Shown: positions 52,815 to 63,822, counted from the first letter of the stretch. The stretch: 64,000 nt of DNA from Bin90 sp965214635 (GCA_965214635.1 OZ243964.1:496001-560000); one strand, 5' to 3'. Numbers and translations are program-made. The notes: generated by a model not told the origin, from the letters alone.

Positions 52815-53690
52815 ATGGAAAAGCGCAGACTAGGCAGAACCGGACACGAAAGCACGGTGGTAACATTCGGTACTGCCGGCATTGGCAGGGTAACCCAAGC
52901 GGAAGCTGACACTGCCGTTCGACACATTCTCGACCACGGTGTAAATCATATCGACATCGCGCCCTCATACGGCGAAGCAATGGAACGCCTCGCGCCTTGG
53001 ATGCCGAAACTTCGCCCACAGGTGTTTCTCGGCGCAAAGACCCGCATGCGCACCCGCAGCGATGCGTGGGAAAACATCCAAAGCTGCATGAACCGCCTGC
53101 AAGTGGAGTCGTTCGATCTGTTTCAGCTTCACTCAGTAGGCACAATGGCAGACTTAGACGCCGTAACCGCAAGCGGCGGCGCTCTCGAAGCGCTGGTCGA
53201 ACTGCGTGAGCGCGGCCTGACCCGCTGGTTGGGCATCACAGGTCACGGTCCCGACGCTCCACGCACCCACCTAGAGGCGTTGTGCCGATTCGACTTTGAC
53301 ACGGTAATGTTCCCGCTAAACGCCACGCTCTACCGCAACCCCGAGTATCGCGAGGCGGCTGAGGAGCTTCTCGCAGAAGCCCGCACAAGAGATGTGGGCG
53401 TGCACACCATCAAGATGCTGGCGCGAGGCGGCTGGGGCAGCCGCGAGCGCGAACACGCCACTTGGTACGACCCACATAGAGGTCAATCAGACATAGACGA
53501 TGCGATACGCTGGCTGCTCTCACAGCCGATGCACACTGCGCCCAGCGTGGGCGATGTGCGCCTGCTGCCCTTGGCTCTAGACGCCGCCGAGCGCTTCACG
53601 CCGATGGCGGAGAGCGAGCAGGAAGCCGTTGTAGCGCGACAGCGACCGCCACTGCCCGAACCCGGCCTTGGCATCCTCGCCGCCGACTAG
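52815..53690 (+). CDS. Aldo/keto reductase
   Basis: 291 residues. Seen: the N-terminal L-G-R-T-G-H-E, V-N-H-I-D-I-A-P-S-Y-G with the catalytic Asp and Tyr, V-F-L-G-A-K-T-R with Lys, and S-F-D-L-F-Q-L-H-S-V-G with His. The C-terminal NADPH-binding half is less typical and compact, as in the bacterial COG0667-like 'ferredoxin-less' members. AAGGAG lies before the ATG. Its stop shares CTAG with the stop of the convergent methyltransferase gene. Confidence 0.88.
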   Translation: MEKRRLGRTGHESTVVTFGTAGIGRVTQAEADTAVRHILDHGVNHIDIAPSYGEAMERLAPWMPKLRPQVFLGAKTRMRTRSDAWENIQSCMNRLQVESFDLFQLHSVGTMADLDAVTASGGALEALVELRERGLTRWLGITGHGPDAPRTHLEALCRFDFDTVMFPLNATLYRNPEYREAAEELLAEARTRDVGVHTIKMLARGGWGSREREHATWYDPHRGQSDIDDAIRWLLSQPMHTAPSVGDVRLLPLALDAAERFTPMAESEQEAVVARQRPPLPEPGLGILAAD

Positions 53691-54349
53691 CCTGCAGCCT
53701 TATCCGCAGATACCACATACACCGGGTCTGTGTAGTGCGGCGTTCGCGGGGTGATGTCCATCGCCTTCGGCGTGCTCCATCCGCCTGAGTTGGCGAAGTA
53801 AGAGCCAATGAGCGACGCCCGCTGCCTGTCGTCCAGCGCCTGCCACACTGCCACCGCCTTCGTCGGAAACATCCGATTGGAGTAGATGACATGGAACGCA
53901 CCGCCTGCCTTCAAGATGCGGTTCACCTCCGCAAACACCGCAAGCGGCTTCACCATGTACTGAATGGATACCGTTACCACGGCGGCGTCAACGGATTCGT
54001 CGTCCAGCGGCAGGCGTGGGTCGGCGTTAAGGTCGTGCACGATGCGCTCATCTAGCTGCGGGTTTTCGGCTAACTCGACCGAGTTCAATCCCAGCCCGAT
54101 TAGTCGCCGTATCGGGAAGCCCGTCGGCAGATGCGAGCGCCAACTAGACATCAGGTCGAGTACAACTCCGCCATGCGGTAGCGTCTGCTCGAAATAGCCG
54201 CCGATTGCGGAAATTGCGGCGGCGTCTATATGCGTAACGAGGCGTGGCTCGGCGTAAAATAACCTGTCATCGCTCTCGTCATAGCGGCGAAACATCTCTA
54301 CGGGGTATATCTCATCCCCGCCAGGTGTGTCGGACGGATCAGTGTTCAC
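53687..54349 (-). CDS. Class I SAM-dependent methyltransferase
   Basis: 220 residues. Motif I is G-V-V-L-D-L-M-S-S-W-R-S-H-L-P, a form without the usual G-x-G-x-G; the acidic residue of motif II lies after the second strand (I-G-L-G-L-N). Motif IV reads D-A-A-V-V-T-V-S-I-Q-Y-M and is followed by E-V-N-R-I-L-K-A-G-G. The L-M-S-S-W variant is found in a known group of plant and bacterial proteins annotated only as methyltransferases. Substrate unknown. Confidence 0.8.
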   Translation of the reverse strand: MNTDPSDTPGGDEIYPVEMFRRYDESDDRLFYAEPRLVTHIDAAAISAIGGYFEQTLPHGGVVLDLMSSWRSHLPTGFPIRRLIGLGLNSVELAENPQLDERIVHDLNADPRLPLDDESVDAAVVTVSIQYMVKPLAVFAEVNRILKAGGAFHVIYSNRMFPTKAVAVWQALDDRQRASLIGSYFANSGGWSTPKAMDITPRTPHYTDPVYVVSADKAAG

Positions 54350-54461
54350 GCATTATCCCCTCGTTCAAACGCCACAATAGCCGCAAGCCAACAGCCCGCA
54401 TGCGCTATAATATCGCCCACGACCGCCATCCCAGAAACTGACGCAAAGGACAGAGGTAACT

Positions 54462-54767
54462 ATGACGCACCCAAATTGGGACTTGTCGCAAGACGACTGG
54501 GTTGACGCCGCAGACGAGGCGCTGCAATTCATCGACGACCCCGACGCCCGCGGTCTCATCCTGTATCGCTTTGAGGGGCAGTATCTGCCGGCGCTCCGCA
54601 AGGCGCGCAATCCAGAACAGGTATGGCGCGCTTGGAACGCCTTCTACAACTACCTCACATTCAGGGAATCACGCCGCAAGTTCTTTTCCCTGTCCCCTGA
54701 GGATGCAGACAAAGCCATCGCAACTTTAACCTGTATCCTCAACCTGCCGCCGTATGCGGAGAGCTAG
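54462..54767 (+). CDS. Small hypothetical protein (101 aa)
   Basis: I do not recognise the family. The protein is soluble, acidic at the start (N-W-D-L-S-Q-D-D-W-V-D-A-A-D-E-A), and all-helical by pattern, with Arg/Trp-rich centre (R-A-W-N-A-F-Y-N-Y-L). A GAGGT site seven bases before the ATG and a TATAAT at 54406-54411 support a real gene. Confidence 0.65.
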   Translation: MTHPNWDLSQDDWVDAADEALQFIDDPDARGLILYRFEGQYLPALRKARNPEQVWRAWNAFYNYLTFRESRRKFFSLSPEDADKAIATLTCILNLPPYAES

Positions 54768-54804
54768 CGCGCTCCCGTACTGCGTGCTTGCCCCTGCCCG
54801 GAAG

Positions 54805-55038
54805 CTAGCTCACATTAGAGTTGGGATTACGTACAGAGAGTTCGTCCACCACCTCATCTCGCGCCGTATCAGACGACCATGGTGTCGGTATGGTGTTGCT
54901 GCCAAACATCTTGATGAGCTGCTGGTCGGGATTTCCGTCCACAAGGTGCTCTGTGTGCCACTGCCCGTCTTTTTCCACAACCGAAATCTCTCGGTTCTCT
55001 CCAGTCCAACCAAAGCTCACCATAACAGGTGCTGCCAT
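54805..55038 (-). CDS. Small hypothetical protein (77 aa)
   Basis: Not recognised. The ATG at 55038 has an excellent GGGAGG site six bases upstream, which argues for a real gene. The product starts V-S-F-G-W-T-G-E-N-R-E-I-S-V-V-E and is mostly beta by pattern, with no signal peptide, membrane helix or Cys. It is convergent with the 101-aa gene. Confidence 0.6.
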   Translation of the reverse strand: MAAPVMVSFGWTGENREISVVEKDGQWHTEHLVDGNPDQQLIKMFGSNTIPTPWSSDTARDEVVDELSVRNPNSNVS

Positions 55039-55207
55039 CTGAAACCTCCCGGTATGTTCTGATTAGTCCAATGCATCCGATATTCTCTTCAGACTTTGCC
55101 TGCGGTAGCCGCATCGCACATGCGCCCGCAGTCAGTCTAAAATCACCCCTAGATTTTAGAAAATACGCCTTATCTAGTCAACATCTTTTTCGCATAACAC
55201 AAAAAAG

Positions 55208-55237
55208 CACCGCCCACCAAGCAATTGGTGGACGGTG
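55208..55237 (-). terminator. Intrinsic terminator of the zinc-ribbon gene
   Basis: Bases 55208-55219 pair with 55226-55237 (one mismatch) around a 6-base loop. On the minus strand the stem is followed by G and then six T (complement of 55201-55206), a classical rho-independent terminator for the gene ending at 55299. Confidence 0.8.
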
Positions 55238-55298
55238 TTAAGATTATGTGGCTAGTCCTCAGTCCCAGCGTTTCATGTCCGCACGCTTGCGGCGGCGG

Positions 55299-55613
55299 TT
55301 AGTTGCGCGGGTTGCCTGAGCGGAAGCAGTCGTAGCAGTACACTGGTCGTGCGCCAGTTGGGCGGAACGGCACTTCATCGTCCTTGCCGCATTGCGCGCA
55401 GACGATGGCATAAGTCTGTCGCTGTCCACCGCCACCGAATCCGCCTACTCCACCGCCGCGGTTGAACGACTGGCGCCTAGCTCGGCGGCAGTCCATGCAC
55501 CGCTTTGGCTCATTGGTGTACCCCTTCTCGAGGTGGTACTGCTGGTCGTCCACGCTGAAAATGAAACTGGTGCTGCATTCCACACATGTTAGGGTTCTAT
55601 CCTGAAAATTCAC
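55299..55613 (-). CDS. Zinc-ribbon protein with Gly-rich linker
   Basis: 104 residues with three to four C-x-x-C pairs: C-V-E-C at about 11-14, C-M-D-C at about 39-42, C-A-Q-C near 76-79 and C-Y-D-C near 95-98. The first ribbon reads D-R-T-L-T-C-V-E-C-S-T-S-F-I-F-S and the linker is R-G-G-G-V-G-G-F-G-G-G-G-Q. This layout fits the 'probable zinc-ribbon domain' proteins with a CxxC-CxxC repeat, which are common in Chloroflexota and of unknown role, perhaps RNA or DNA binding. Confidence 0.82.
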   Translation of the reverse strand: MNFQDRTLTCVECSTSFIFSVDDQQYHLEKGYTNEPKRCMDCRRARRQSFNRGGGVGGFGGGGQRQTYAIVCAQCGKDDEVPFRPTGARPVYCYDCFRSGNPRN

Positions 55614-55963
55614 TGATGATCTTCTCCCTACAAATTAATATAATTGCTTCTCAACATCACCAGCGTATCCGAAAATTCTTAAGGAAACTGCGTGGAGATT
55701 ACTATGAAGAACTAATTTAACCATACCATAGACCCCGCCATAACGCAAAGAATTTAATCCGATGGGGCTACTTAGCGCAGTGCAAATGGGCTAGGGCAAA
55801 GCGGCCCTTGCTTGGATATGATGTGAACTTATGCGGCTCGACGCTGGCATCATTGACCTTGTGCGCGGCGGCTGATAACTTGGTAAACTCGCAGCCGGTG
55901 TGCGAACAACAACGCAGAACCCGACGATAAGCAGCAAGAACCAACCTGAAAGACGGAATTACA
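55614..55963. other. Divergent gap between the zinc-ribbon gene and the dehydrogenase gene
   Basis: About 350 AT-richer bases. It should carry promoters for both genes, but I see no clear -35/-10 pair, RNA gene or small coding frame. Confidence 0.45.
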
Positions 55964-57339
<1,376 letters not shown>

Positions 57340-57340
<1 letters not shown>

Positions 57341-58014
57341 TGCGAACAATTCCTATCGAACCCTGCCCGCTCTGCACCTCAACCCGTGTAACGCTGCTGT
57401 ATCGCGGTGGTAAGGCGTCTGGGTATCGCCACTTCCTGCGCTGTGCGAATTGCGGCATGACATTCGTGCCGCGCTCAGAGCAGATGGACACTGCGGCTCA
57501 GCGCGAGCGCTATCTCGAGCACAACAACCACATCCACGACCCCGACTATCGGCGCTTTCTGGCGCGCCTCTATGACCCGCTCAAACCGCTTCTGAAACCC
57601 CGTTCCAAGGGACTGGACTTCGGATGCGGGCCCGGGCCTGCACTGCTGCATATGATGCTGGAGGACGGACACGACGCCCGCGGTTACGACATATTCTTCA
57701 TGCCTGAACGCGACGCCCTGACCCAAACCTACGACTTCATCACCTGCACAGAAACCGCTGAACACCTAGCGGATCCCGCCGCTGAGTTCGCCCTGCTGAA
57801 CGATATGCTGCGCTGCGGGGGCTGGCTGGGCGTGATGACAGGCATGCTGGACGACCTTTGCGACTTCCCCGAATGGTACTATCATCGCGACCCCACCCAC
57901 ATCAACTTCTTCAGCCGCACCACAATGCGATGGGTCGGTAACCGCTTCAACTGGCAGTTACACTTGCCCGCTCCAAATGTGGCGCTGTTCCGCAAGCGCT
58001 GTGCTGCAAGGTAA
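57340..58014 (+). CDS. SAM-dependent methyltransferase with N-terminal zinc ribbon
   Basis: 224 residues. A ribbon (C-P-L-C at 8-11 and C-A-N-C at about 34-37) is followed by motif I L-D-F-G-C-G-P-G-P-A, G-Y-D-I-F-F, and motif IV D-F-I-T-C-T-E-T-A-E-H-L. The ending has R-D-P-T-H-I-N-F-F. The architecture is common in methyltransferases acting on sugars or small molecules; substrate unknown. The ATG overlaps the upstream stop by one base, so translation is coupled to the dehydrogenase. Confidence 0.85.
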
Positions 58015-58206
58015 GGCAGAGATGCGTGTTGACACGGCTTGAAAAGTTAGGCTATATTCACCAATAATCGGTCAGACTTTAGGCGGCTGTGGGAAGCCTT
58101 GATTTCCAAAATTTTCCGGACGGTAAGTGCGGCAACCTTTCAGACTGCGCCATAAAGTATTTTGCGCGATATGCTAGTTATGTTTATGTTATTAAAGGAG
58201 GACAAT

Positions 58207-58671
58207 ATGGTAAAACCTAGGCAACTCGGCCATCTAGTGCTGCGAGTCCGCGACATCGATATTTCCGAGCAATGGTACTCAGATGTGTTGGGGCTGAAAA
58301 CTACCAACAAGCGCCCCGGCCAGATGGTGTTCATGAGCGCTAAAGACGACTCGTCGCATGAACTGGCGCTAGTGCCAGTGGGCGCAGATGCGCCCGGACC
58401 CGAAGAGTCGCGCGTGGGCTTGTACCACTTCGCTTGGGAGATGGAGTCGTTCGAGGATCTCAAGCAGCTGTACGAGCATATGAAGGCGAAGGATGTCAAC
58501 ATCGGCGGCATCGGCGACCATGGCATCTCGATGGGCGTGTACTTGTTCGACCCGGACGGCAACGAGATCGAGGTGTACTACGAAACGCCAAAGTCCGAGT
58601 GGCCGGACGAAGGCGACCTGTTCGAAGGCGAATATCCGGACAAGCTGGAGCCGGAGCCAGTGCAAGTCTAG
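58207..58671 (+). CDS. VOC-family dioxygenase/glyoxalase-like protein
   Basis: 154 residues. The ATG at 58207 has AAAGGAGG six bases upstream; a longer frame from 58162 lacks any. One vicinal-oxygen-chelate unit pair is seen: G-H-L-V-L-R-V-R-D with the first metal His, G-L-Y-H-F-A-W-E-M with the second, and the Glu in G-N-E-I-E-V-Y-Y. This resembles catechol 2,3-dioxygenase-like and fosfomycin/glyoxalase-like enzymes. The polar C-terminal tail (P-D-E-G-D-L-F-E-G-E) is extra. Substrate unknown. Confidence 0.88.
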   Translation: MVKPRQLGHLVLRVRDIDISEQWYSDVLGLKTTNKRPGQMVFMSAKDDSSHELALVPVGADAPGPEESRVGLYHFAWEMESFEDLKQLYEHMKAKDVNIGGIGDHGISMGVYLFDPDGNEIEVYYETPKSEWPDEGDLFEGEYPDKLEPEPVQV

Positions 58672-58717
58672 GCAGACACAATCGCACTGCCATCAGCATA
58701 CGCATCAAGCAACTCAT

Positions 58718-58758
58718 AGCACCGCAGCCCTTCTGCTTTCAGAGAGAGTTGCGGTGCT
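58718..58758. terminator. Stem-loop between convergent VOC and thiL genes
   Basis: Nine bases (58718-58726) pair perfectly with 58750-58758, with a 23-base loop, followed by GTGTTTCC. A plausible terminator for the VOC gene, weaker than a classical one. Confidence 0.5.
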
Positions 58759-58783
58759 GTGTTTCCAATCTTGCGAAAGCCGC

Positions 58784-59827
58784 TCACTCGCTTCGAAAAT
58801 GATCCCAGCCGCCTGCCTCAAGGTCGATCGGATTGCCCCCGTCGTCAAGCACATCCACGCACGGCTCACTTGCGACTATCTCCCCTATCGCATGCGTCGT
58901 TAGACCTCCATGCCGCTTCAATTCTTCTAGCAGAACGGACGGCGCGGTGAACAGGATCACATAATCTTCGCCGCCATTAAGAGCGAACTGCAGGCAATCG
59001 TCGGGGAACGCAGCCGCCAACCGCCTGTCGACTGGGATGTCTTGCCTTCTGATGCGCGCGCCCACGCCGGCTGCCCGACAGAGCTTGTTTAGATCGTCCA
59101 GCAGCCCGTCGCTGACATCCATAGCGCAGCGGACGCCGGCAGTGGCGAGGCTTATGCCTGCCGCCACGCACGGCACAGGACGGCTGTGGGCAAGCCGCAG
59201 GTATGCCGCCTGTTCTGGATCGACGGCGCACTGTGCGTCAGCGCCTTGCAGCAGACGCAAGCCCGCCCCGGACGCTCCCACGCTGCCCGTCAGACAGACG
59301 ATGTCGCCCGGTTGTGCCGCATCGCGGGTCATCAGCGCCCCGTCGCTTGACGCCGCCCCTTCCAGCGTTACACTGACGAAGAACGCCGGTGACTTCACCA
59401 CATCGCCTCCGACGATTACCAAGCCGGGGATTTCAGGATGACACAGGTCGGCGAACCGTATCATACCCTCGTACATCGCCTCCAAGCCATCGACGGGTAG
59501 GTCAGGGCGTAAGCCAAGCGTTACGACAGCACAGGTCGGGACGCAACCCATCGCCGCCACATCGCTGACATTCGTGGCGATGCTCTTCCAGCCCAAATCG
59601 CCCCAATCCGTGTATGCCAAGTCGAAGTGGACGCCTTCCACCATTGTGTCCGTGGTCAGCACACGGACGCCGCCCTCTGACCGCCACGCCGCCGCATCAT
59701 CACCGATGCCGCGCATAATGTGTAGCCCGTGCGCCCTCAGCCCCTCAACTCGCCGCTCGTTCTCTACGGACAAGACAGCATCAAGCCTGCCAATTAAGTC
59801 GAACTCGCCTATGTCCCCTACCCGCAT
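58784..59827 (-). CDS. thiL: Thiamine-monophosphate kinase
   Basis: About 347 residues. ThiL makes thiamine pyrophosphate from thiamine phosphate and ATP. Seen: I-G-E-F-D-L-I near the start, G-I-G-D-D-A-A, T-T-D-T-M-V-E-G-V-H-F, the motif W-K-S-I-A-T-N-V-S-D-V-A-A-M-G, and C-A-M-D-V-S-D-G-L-L-D-D-L. I use the ATG at 59827 because the frame's earlier Met (59977) adds 50 residues unlike the family. Fold is shared with SelD, but the G-D-D-A-A context and length identify ThiL. No other thiamine genes are near. Confidence 0.93.
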   Translation of the reverse strand: MRVGDIGEFDLIGRLDAVLSVENERRVEGLRAHGLHIMRGIGDDAAAWRSEGGVRVLTTDTMVEGVHFDLAYTDWGDLGWKSIATNVSDVAAMGCVPTCAVVTLGLRPDLPVDGLEAMYEGMIRFADLCHPEIPGLVIVGGDVVKSPAFFVSVTLEGAASSDGALMTRDAAQPGDIVCLTGSVGASGAGLRLLQGADAQCAVDPEQAAYLRLAHSRPVPCVAAGISLATAGVRCAMDVSDGLLDDLNKLCRAAGVGARIRRQDIPVDRRLAAAFPDDCLQFALNGGEDYVILFTAPSVLLEELKRHGGLTTHAIGEIVASEPCVDVLDDGGNPIDLEAGGWDHFRSE

Positions 59828-60042
59828 AGCGTTCTTTCGCACCTTATGCCCTTCATGCCCTTCTCTCTGCTGATTGAGCACACCCAAAAGCCTAGCGCCG
59901 CATTGGATATTCTCTCCCGCGTAGGGTATCATACCGCAACCGACAGGCTGGCAAGGCGTCGGCGTTTGCATATGCACGATTCAATGGGCACATTGCAGGC
60001 TTGTAGCGTCGCTTTAGATTTCCAACAAGAGGGTGTACTCAT

Positions 60043-61434
60043 ATGAGCGCAGGCATGACGCTGCTTGAGCGCATGGCGGACTTCACATATGCGCTGCGGT
60101 ATGAGGATCTGCCGGATGAGGTCAAGGTAGCGGCGCGGCGTCATCTTGCGGATAGCGTTGCGTGCATGCTTGGCGCTTACCACATGGACGCTGTGGACGC
60201 CGTGCGACGGTATGCGCTGACGCGTGGAGGCAGCTCAGACTCCACGCTAATTGGGACGCACACGCGACTGCCTGCCACCCTCGCCGCCCTCGTCAACGGC
60301 ACGATGATACGCTACCTAGACGCCAACGACATCGTTGCCCGCGACTCGGACAGCGACTCTGGGCATTTCAGCGATGCAGTGCCTGCTCTGATTGCGCTTG
60401 CTGAACGACACAACCGCAGCGCCGAGGAACTACTCACCTGCATCGTCGCCGTGTATGAGCTGCAAGGGGTGCTCAGCAAGGCGTTCCACTTTATGCGGCG
60501 CGGCTATCACGCCCTCACACAGGTACCTTGGGCGTTGCCGATTGCGGCAACACGGCTGGTTGGGGCAGACTCCGCCGCCGCTGTGAACGCCGCCGCCCTG
60601 TCAGGCTCTACGGGAATGGTGTTCAACACTTGGCTCAGACCCACATCACACATCCCGATGATAAAAGCCGTATCGGTTGGGCTTGCAGGGCAGCGCGGGG
60701 TGGAGTGCGCCGAACTTGCGGCGGCGGGCGTATCCGCAGATGCGGATGCACTCGAAACCACATTCGATAATCTGGAACCTCTGTCCGATGCGCCAACCGA
60801 CCTCACGCAGTTTGACCTGCTAGGCGAGCGGTGGTTGACGCTGCGACAGACCATCAAGTGCTACCCAGCGCAGATATACACGCAGGCGGCGATAGAGGCG
60901 ACACTGGCGCTGTATGAGCGGGGCGTGCGTGCGGAGGATGTCGGCGCACTGACGCTCCACGGGCATAGCATGGTATGCGGCGGTGTACAGGGTTCGCTAG
61001 GGGCGTTCAAGCCAGAAAGCCGTGAAGCAGCCGACCATAGCACGCCTTTCGTGATGGCGATGGCGCTGCTGCACGGGCGTATGACGCTGCGCGAGTATGA
61101 GGGTGCGGCGTGGCTGTCGGACGCTGTGCGCGCTCTGATGCACAAAATCAGACTGGTGATGGATCCAGAGCGTGAACGCGCATTCAGTGAGCGCGGAATT
61201 ATCGGCGTTGCGCTGACTGCAACCTTGCTTGACGGCAGCACCCAGAAGATCGGAGTGCGCCAGCCTAAGGGGCACCCCGACGCGCCTATCAGCGACGGCG
61301 AGCTGCTGGCGAAGCTGCGCTGGCTGGTGGAGGATGTGGCGCAGCCTCACACCGCCGAGCAGATTCTGGAAGCCTGCATGTCGATGCGGACGGCTGACGA
61401 TTTGGGCGGGCTTATCGCTGCGTGCCGAATCTAG
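60043..61434 (+). CDS. MmgE/PrpD family protein
   Basis: 463 residues. Family marks: A-R-R-H-L-A-D-S-V-A-C-M-L-G near residue 30, G-T-M-I-R-Y-L-D-A-N-D near 86-96, the S-D-S-G-H-F-S-D block, and the late D-H-S-T-P-F-V-M-A-M-A-L segment. Members include 2-methylcitrate dehydratase, cis-aconitate decarboxylase and many of unknown substrate; the N-terminal helical domain and the C-terminal lid are both complete. AGAGGG lies before the ATG. No methylcitrate genes are adjacent. Confidence 0.9.
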   Translation: MSAGMTLLERMADFTYALRYEDLPDEVKVAARRHLADSVACMLGAYHMDAVDAVRRYALTRGGSSDSTLIGTHTRLPATLAALVNGTMIRYLDANDIVARDSDSDSGHFSDAVPALIALAERHNRSAEELLTCIVAVYELQGVLSKAFHFMRRGYHALTQVPWALPIAATRLVGADSAAAVNAAALSGSTGMVFNTWLRPTSHIPMIKAVSVGLAGQRGVECAELAAAGVSADADALETTFDNLEPLSDAPTDLTQFDLLGERWLTLRQTIKCYPAQIYTQAAIEATLALYERGVRAEDVGALTLHGHSMVCGGVQGSLGAFKPESREAADHSTPFVMAMALLHGRMTLREYEGAAWLSDAVRALMHKIRLVMDPERERAFSERGIIGVALTATLLDGSTQKIGVRQPKGHPDAPISDGELLAKLRWLVEDVAQPHTAEQILEACMSMRTADDLGGLIAACRI

Positions 61435-61473
61435 CGCGCCATCCGCTGATATGAGAAGGCACGGGGATGCCGC

Positions 61474-62400
61474 CTATGGTTCGTCTTTGACCCAGGGCAT
61501 CTGGTAGCCGTCCATCAGGGTTTCGATTTCGGCGAGTTCCGCAGCCGTGAGCCGCCAATCTGCCGCCATTGCATTGTGCCGCACCTGTTCCGGTGACTTT
61601 GCACCCACGAGCGCAGAGGTTACGGCAGGATTGGCAAGCACCCAAGCGATGGCGAGCTGCACGATGTCCCGCCCATGGTCGCGCGCCCACGCATCCAAAC
61701 TCTGCGCTACGGTATAGGTACGCTCGAAGAGTTCGCCGCGGAAGAAGTTGAACAGCCGCCGTTCGTCATCATCCGCAAACCGATGCCCGGGCTTGTGCTT
61801 GCCGCCGAGCACGCCCTTGCACAAGACTGAGTGCGGGATGACCCCGATGCCGTTCTCTAAACAATACGGCAGCACATCGGCCTCTAAATCGCGCCACATC
61901 ATATTGTAGCGCGGCTGGGAGCTGTGGATGGTGGCGTATTGCATCGCCTCTTGCGTCTGCTGCGGCGAGAAGTTGGACACGCCTATGTAGCGTATCTTCC
62001 CTGCGTCCTGAAGCCGCACCAGATTTTCCATCGTCTCACCGATGTGCCACTGGGGAGACGGGCTGTGAAGCTGGTACAAGTCGATGTAGTCGGTGCCGAG
62101 CGCTCGCAAGCTGTTGTGGATTGCGCTCGCCATGTGCTGCGCCGAATGGTCGCTGCCAGATAGTTTGGTCGCGAGGAACACTTCGTGCCGACGTCCTGCA
62201 ATGCCCTTCCCGACGACGGCTTCGCTGGACTGGTAGCCCTCTGCGGTGTCTATGAATGTCATTCCCACATCGAGCGCTGCTCGCACTGCCGCCACGCCCT
62301 GCTCCGTCGGCACGCTGCCCAGCCCGCCGCCTATGGGCCACGCACCGAAAGCGATCACCGATACCGGCTCGCCACCTCTACCCAGCTCACGCTTATCCAT
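61474..62400 (-). CDS. Aldo/keto reductase (COG0667-like)
   Basis: About 308 residues. M-T-F-I-D-T-A-E-G-Y carries the catalytic Asp and Tyr, F-L-A-T-K-L-S the Lys, and Y-I-D-L-Y-Q-L-H-S-P the His. Then come I-G-V-S-N-F-S, Q-P-R-Y-N-M-M, and the cofactor region A-L-V-G-A-K-S-P-E-Q-V-R-H-N. I prefer the ATG at 62400 with AAGGA upstream over one 33 bases earlier. Unrelated in detail to the shorter reductase at 52815-53690. Substrate unknown. Confidence 0.92.
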   Translation of the reverse strand: MDKRELGRGGEPVSVIAFGAWPIGGGLGSVPTEQGVAAVRAALDVGMTFIDTAEGYQSSEAVVGKGIAGRRHEVFLATKLSGSDHSAQHMASAIHNSLRALGTDYIDLYQLHSPSPQWHIGETMENLVRLQDAGKIRYIGVSNFSPQQTQEAMQYATIHSSQPRYNMMWRDLEADVLPYCLENGIGVIPHSVLCKGVLGGKHKPGHRFADDDERRLFNFFRGELFERTYTVAQSLDAWARDHGRDIVQLAIAWVLANPAVTSALVGAKSPEQVRHNAMAADWRLTAAELAEIETLMDGYQMPWVKDEP

Positions 62401-62454
62401 GCGGCTCAAGGTCCTTCCGACTGTGGGTTGCAATCATCGACTTGGGCTTGCTTC

Positions 62455-63822
62455 TCATACCTGCTTAGGGTTCATTCTCAACACCAGATAACCCACAGTG
62501 CCAGCCACGAGGGATGCAATCAGTATGCCAATCTTGGATTGCAAAATAAGCTCGGGGTCGGTGAAGGCGAGTCCGGTAATGAATATGGACATGGTAAACC
62601 CGATGCCGCCGAGCATTGTTACGCCAAAAATATGTCGCCAGCTCACCCCTAGGGGCAGCGATGCCACACCGAGTTTCACTGCCACCCAGCAGAACCCCAT
62701 GATGCCCAACGGCTTGCCCACTACCAAGCCTAATATCACACCGATAGCAACGGGGGAAGCCGTTCCCATCATAAGTTCCCCGCTAATTGGAACATGGGCG
62801 TTTGCTAGTGCAAACAGCGGCATTATCACGAACGCCACCCAAGGATGCAAGATATACTCCAAGCGTTGTAAAGGCGATTCCACCTGATTAGAGGCATCTC
62901 TAACCTCAACGAGCACGCCGCGTTGATGCTCGGTCGTGAGCGCCAGCGGCCCGCGCTGCGTCTGAAACTCGTCTTCCAGTTCGAACATATCCACTAGTCT
63001 TCTCATCCTAGCCACGAACTGACCCGGATTTATCCGCACCTGAAGCGGTATCGCCATTGCAACCAGCACACCCGCCACCGTAGCGTGGACGCCGGAATTA
63101 AAGATCGCCACCCATATTGCGATGCTAATGAACACATAGGGGAGTATGTTGCGGATACCGATTATGTTCATCACCACCAACACACCGAGCAGACCCAGTG
63201 TGAGCCATATGTAAGACCAGTGAATGGTCTCAGTGAAGAACACCGCAATGACCGCGATAGCACCAATGTCGTCCACGATGGCGAATGCGGTGAGGAACAC
63301 CTTGAGAGACAACGGCGCACGAGTGCCCAGCAGCGCCAGCACTCCGAGCGAAAAGGCGATGTCTGTGGACATAGGGACGCCCCATCCCCTTGCCGCTTCG
63401 CCGCTGCTGTTCAGCAGCAGATACAAAGCCGCCGGCACCACCATCCCGCCTACCGCAGCGACTATGGGCAACGCTGCGCTGCGCACCGAAGCCAGTTCTC
63501 CCAACAGAAGCGACCGCTTTATCTCCAAGCCCACCACGAAGAAGAACACTGCCATCAGCGCATCGCTTATCCAGAAGTGGATGGGCTTGTCTATGGAGTA
63601 CTCGGCTATACCGATGACGAAGTGGGACATATCCACTTCTTTGTACAGCGGCTCCAGTGGCGAGTTCACCAGTATCATCGCTGCGATGGCGGCGATTAGC
63701 AGCACGATACCGCCAGACGTCTGTCTGTGGATGAAGCGCTGTACCGGGCTTAGCAGATGGTCTATCGGAGTGGGCCTGCCAAAGCCCCAGAACAGGGTGA
63801 GTAGCTTGTTTAGCATAGACAC
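62455..63822 (-). CDS. nhaA: Na+/H+ antiporter NhaA
   Basis: 455 residues, inner membrane, about twelve helices. Seen: T-D-I-A-F-S-L-G-V-L-A-L-L-G with Asp (E. coli Asp133) and F-A-I-V-D-D-I-G-A-I-A-V-I-A with the Asp pair (Asp163/164) that binds Na+/H+. The Q-x-S-G-G-I-V-L-L start also fits. A hydrophilic insert of about 45 residues after helix 8 (E-D-E-F-Q-T-Q-R) is longer than in E. coli and usual for this branch. GTG at 63822 or the ATG two codons on. Fits a marine or saline lifestyle, though the gene is widespread. Confidence 0.94.
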   Translation of the reverse strand: MSMLNKLLTLFWGFGRPTPIDHLLSPVQRFIHRQTSGGIVLLIAAIAAMILVNSPLEPLYKEVDMSHFVIGIAEYSIDKPIHFWISDALMAVFFFVVGLEIKRSLLLGELASVRSAALPIVAAVGGMVVPAALYLLLNSSGEAARGWGVPMSTDIAFSLGVLALLGTRAPLSLKVFLTAFAIVDDIGAIAVIAVFFTETIHWSYIWLTLGLLGVLVVMNIIGIRNILPYVFISIAIWVAIFNSGVHATVAGVLVAMAIPLQVRINPGQFVARMRRLVDMFELEDEFQTQRGPLALTTEHQRGVLVEVRDASNQVESPLQRLEYILHPWVAFVIMPLFALANAHVPISGELMMGTASPVAIGVILGLVVGKPLGIMGFCWVAVKLGVASLPLGVSWRHIFGVTMLGGIGFTMSIFITGLAFTDPELILQSKIGILIASLVAGTVGYLVLRMNPKQV

